A stretch of DNA of 34,633 nt from an uncultured Pseudomonadota bacterium (GTDB lineage Bacteria; Myxococcota_A; UBA796; GCA-2862545), in assembly GCA_903861005.1 (NCBI GenBank), contig CAIOSP010000164.1:1-34633 (forward strand). Direction: 5' to 3'. The position numbers were made by a program, and so were the translations under genes. The notes beneath the pieces were generated by a model, which worked only from the letters and a program-made list of their open reading frames with translations, ran no database searches and had not been told where the DNA came from. Below are positions 32,524 to 34,633 of the stretch, one piece after another (within the stretch, counting starts at the first letter, position 1; every line of letters starts with the position of its first letter).

Positions 32524-32602
32524 CTGTGCGATGCTAACACCGGCAGGGCGTACGTGGCCGAGGCGTGCGCCGATCGATACGATGGCAGCAATGGGAGCGC
32601 GC

Positions 32603-33340
32603 ATGATCGAGGTCCACGACCTGCGGAAGAAGTACGTCACCGCCTCGGGCAAGCCGACCGTCGCGGTGGATGGACTCTCCCTGGTGGTGCAGCCCGGCGA
32701 GGTCTACGGCCTGCTGGGCCCCAACGGCGCCGGCAAGACCACCACACTCAAGATGCTGGCGACGCTGATCAAGCCGGACTCGGGCACCATTCGGGTGGAC
32801 GGCGTGGACGCGGCGACCAACCCGTTGGGCGTGCGCGCTCGCCTCGCCTACGTCCCCGCTGAGGCCGGTCTGCCTCCGCAGCTCTCTCCCCGAGAGATCG
32901 TCCGGCTGTTCGGCGCCATCCAGGGTGTGTCCGACCCTGGCCCACGCGCGGTCGCCATGCTCGAGCGCCTGGGCGCGGGCTCGTACCTGAACACGCCGTG
33001 CGGGGACCTCTCGACCGGCATGAAGCGGCGCGTGGTGCTGGCTCGCGCGCTGATCCACGACCCGCAAGTGCTCATGCTCGACGAGCCCACCGACGGTCTG
33101 GACGTGCTGGGCCGTCGCGACGTGCTGGAGCTGGTCCGCGGGCAGGCCGAGGCCGGTCGCACGATCATCTTGTCCTCGCACATCATGATCGAGGTGGAGC
33201 GCGTGGTCGATCGCCTGGGCATCGTGGCGCATGGCCGGATGGCGGCCGAGGGCACGCTCGCGGAGATCCTGGCCGAGTCCGGCAAGTCCACACTCGACGA
33301 CGCCTTTGTCCATCTGGTGCACCCGGAGGACAGGGCGTGA
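32603..33340 (+). CDS. ABC transporter ATP-binding protein, NatA-like
   Basis: The protein has 245 residues. Walker A is GPNGAGKT (39-46), the signature LSTGMKRR (136-143), Walker B LMLDEP (Asp160, Glu161), and the H-loop His193. The Q-loop Gln is absent (YVPAEAGLPPQLS), as in the NatA-type family where an acidic or small residue often stands there. It energises export across the inner membrane with the next gene. ATG 32603 was chosen since GGGAG is six bases upstream; ATGs at 32582 and 32591 are alternatives. The stop overlaps the permease start by GTGA. Confidence 0.93.
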   Translation: MIEVHDLRKKYVTASGKPTVAVDGLSLVVQPGEVYGLLGPNGAGKTTTLKMLATLIKPDSGTIRVDGVDAATNPLGVRARLAYVPAEAGLPPQLSPREIVRLFGAIQGVSDPGPRAVAMLERLGAGSYLNTPCGDLSTGMKRRVVLARALIHDPQVLMLDEPTDGLDVLGRRDVLELVRGQAEAGRTIILSSHIMIEVERVVDRLGIVAHGRMAAEGTLAEILAESGKSTLDDAFVHLVHPEDRA

Positions 33341-34293
33341 GCGACACCCGCGCGGCCTTTCGGGGCTGGTCATGGCTGACGGCGTCGATGGTGCAGCGCT
33401 TCCTGCGTGAAGGGATGGTGCTGCGCTCGATGATCTTCCCGGTCGCGCTGGTCATCTTCGTGCTGGTCGGCACGGTGGGCTTTGTGACCTGGTGGCGGGT
33501 GGAAGGTGCCGCGCTCACGCCCGCTTTGGCGACGCCCGCGTTTCGTGCCGCGATCGAGGACGCCGGCGGAACGGTGATCGTCACCGACACGCCCGAGGCG
33601 GTCGTACGCGCGGGTCAGGCCGCGTTCGGCTCCGACGGCAAGACGCTCTGGTTGGACCACACCGGCATGCCCCCGCAGAAGCTGGAGTCCGCGTTCCGCC
33701 AGCAGCTCGGCACGGTGTGGCGCCCCTACCAGACCAGCGAGATGCGCTCGTCGGCGTCCAAGTCGGACACCAGCTCCACCGGGATCGCGCAGTTCATTGG
33801 CGCGCTGTTCGCCATGTACGGCGTGGTGTTCGGCGCAGGCGCGATCGCGCGTGACCGCGACGACGGCACGCTCGACGCCGAGCTGTCCGTGGCGCTGCCC
33901 ATGTGGGTGTCCGCCTTGTCACGCTGGTCGGCGGCGACGATCGTGCTCGGCCTGTTCTACGCGATGTCCGTGGCCATGCTCCACGCGGTGATCGGGCTGG
34001 CGACGCCGTGGGCGCTGGCGATCAACGGGGCGACCGCAGCGTCCACGGCGGCGGCGGTCGGCATGGCGGCGATCGGACGCGGCGGAAAGACGCGCGGGTT
34101 CGCAGGCCCCATGTCCGCGGGCCTGGTGATCGTCATGAGCCTGTTCTCGGTGGGGCTGACCAACCCGGAGTGGTCGCTCAACCTACCGATCGCGTCGCTG
34201 ATCTCGACCCAGGTTGGCGCGGCGCCGCTCTTCGCGCTCGCGCTCGGTCCGCTGTACGCATGGTGGTTCGCCCGTCGGGTCGCGGTGGGCTGA
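33337..34293 (+). CDS. ABC-2 type permease, NatB-like
   Basis: The protein has 318 residues with GTG 33337 overlapping the ATPase stop, and GGAGG eight bases upstream. One membrane segment near residues 31-52 is followed by a soluble periplasmic domain (about 58-145) with SSASKSDTSSTGIAQ near its end, then about five more segments from FIGALFAMYGVVFGAG onward. The cytoplasmic GAIARDRDDGTLDAELSVA matches the coupling-helix region of ABC-2 permeases. The topology with a large loop after the first helix is like NatB, the sodium-efflux permease. The substrate is inferred only. Confidence 0.87.
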   Translation: MSDTRAAFRGWSWLTASMVQRFLREGMVLRSMIFPVALVIFVLVGTVGFVTWWRVEGAALTPALATPAFRAAIEDAGGTVIVTDTPEAVVRAGQAAFGSDGKTLWLDHTGMPPQKLESAFRQQLGTVWRPYQTSEMRSSASKSDTSSTGIAQFIGALFAMYGVVFGAGAIARDRDDGTLDAELSVALPMWVSALSRWSAATIVLGLFYAMSVAMLHAVIGLATPWALAINGATAASTAAAVGMAAIGRGGKTRGFAGPMSAGLVIVMSLFSVGLTNPEWSLNLPIASLISTQVGAAPLFALALGPLYAWWFARRVAVG

Positions 34294-34297
34294 TCGG

Positions 34298-34633
34298 CTA
34301 GCTGCGGTACTCGCCGGACACCGAGCGGTCCTCGATCCCCAGCGCCGTCTCGACGCGAGACTCGAGGAAGCGCGCCTGATCCGCGGAGTCGAGGCCCTTC
34401 ACGATGGTGATCTCCTCACCGCCGCGCAGCACGACCTGCAGGTTGAAGGTCACGGTGACCTGACCCTTGTTCGACGTCTCCAGGCGCGAGACGTAGAGCT
34501 GCTCGACCTCGGTCCGATCGAGCGAGCGCGAGCCGGGCCACGGCAGCGGGCCGTGCTTGACCGCGACCTTGCTGGCGGTCAGCGTGACCGTCGTGTGGTT
34601 CACGAGCCCGGTGATCGCGTAGTACGCGAGCCC
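34298..34633 (-). CDS. Conserved protein, C-terminal fragment (cut by window edge)
   Basis: The frame runs from the right edge (10 codons beyond the GTG at 34603, GLAYYAITGL) to TAG at 34298, 112 codons. GLVNHTTVTLTASKVAVKHG followed by PLPWPGS is the strand-rich part after a membrane helix in small proteins of unknown function; I do not recognise a named family. The rest is beta strands with ETSNKGQVTVTFNLQVVLRG and a final helix. The stop is four bases from the convergent permease stop. The true start lies outside the window. Confidence 0.65.
   Translation of the reverse strand, partial: GLAYYAITGLVNHTTVTLTASKVAVKHGPLPWPGSRSLDRTEVEQLYVSRLETSNKGQVTVTFNLQVVLRGGEEITIVKGLDSADQARFLESRVETALGIEDRSVSGEYRS

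Noticed and set aside
1-34633. tRNA, rRNA, CRISPR arrays, insertion sequences, phage genes
   Set aside because: No cloverleaf, ribosomal, repeat-spacer, transposase or integrase signature was found on reading both strands. Small RNAs cannot be excluded by eye.

Overview
The window is high-GC DNA (roughly 70 %) of a Gram-negative bacterium, most likely a myxobacterium-like member of the Myxococcota (former Deltaproteobacteria). The reasons are two secreted proteins with short C-terminal sorting tails (Gly/Cys motif, one hydrophobic helix, Arg cluster, the MYXO-CTERM pattern), several predicted lipoproteins, MopE-type and TSP3-type Asp-rich repeats, a TonB-dependent receptor and an OmpA-family protein. 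No rRNA, tRNA, CRISPR array, insertion sequence or phage gene was seen. I call 33 coding regions, of which the first and last are cut by the window edges.

Layout. 1-1538 (minus): end of a DUF58 / membrane-protein pair. 1672-4615 (plus): a small secreted protein coupled to an HTTM-like membrane protein, an unknown 114-residue protein, and a MopE-type repeat protein with a MYXO-CTERM-like tail. 4605-6596 (minus): a TPR protein. 6768-9737 (plus): a GH18-family lipoprotein, an aminotransferase and a thioredoxin. 9750-11561 (minus): a second aminotransferase and a NUDIX hydrolase. 11675-12901 (plus): signal peptidase I and a small lipoprotein. 12915-15935: a TPR protein, an RluA-type pseudouridine synthase, exonuclease III and hemB (porphobilinogen synthase of the zinc-free type).

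15981-29487 (all minus) is the centre of interest: a 13.5-kb block transcribed from right to left. It encodes a beta-helix-type lipoprotein, a DUF3450 coiled-coil protein, a large periplasmic-domain MotA/TolQ/ExbB protein (TtpC type), a small ExbB, ExbD, TonB, a TPR protein, a 1031-residue TonB-dependent receptor, then an OmpA-family barrel protein and a TSP3-repeat protein with a C-terminal sorting tail. From DUF3450 to the receptor, successive genes overlap or lie at most 3 bases apart. The order DUF3450-TtpC-ExbB-ExbD-TonB-TPR is that of the Vibrio TonB2/TtpC systems, so I read this as a dedicated energised outer-membrane transport locus with its own receptor and surface lipoprotein. The substrate cannot be read from the sequence.

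29837-34633: a GT4-like glycosyltransferase translationally coupled to a membrane-anchored sulfatase-fold protein that appears to lack catalytic residues, then (plus strand) a NatA/NatB-like ABC exporter pair, and the C-terminal part of an unknown membrane-type protein at the edge. The only gene-free stretch above 300 bases is 29488-29836. It holds an AT-rich island and a hairpin, and probably the promoter of the transport locus.
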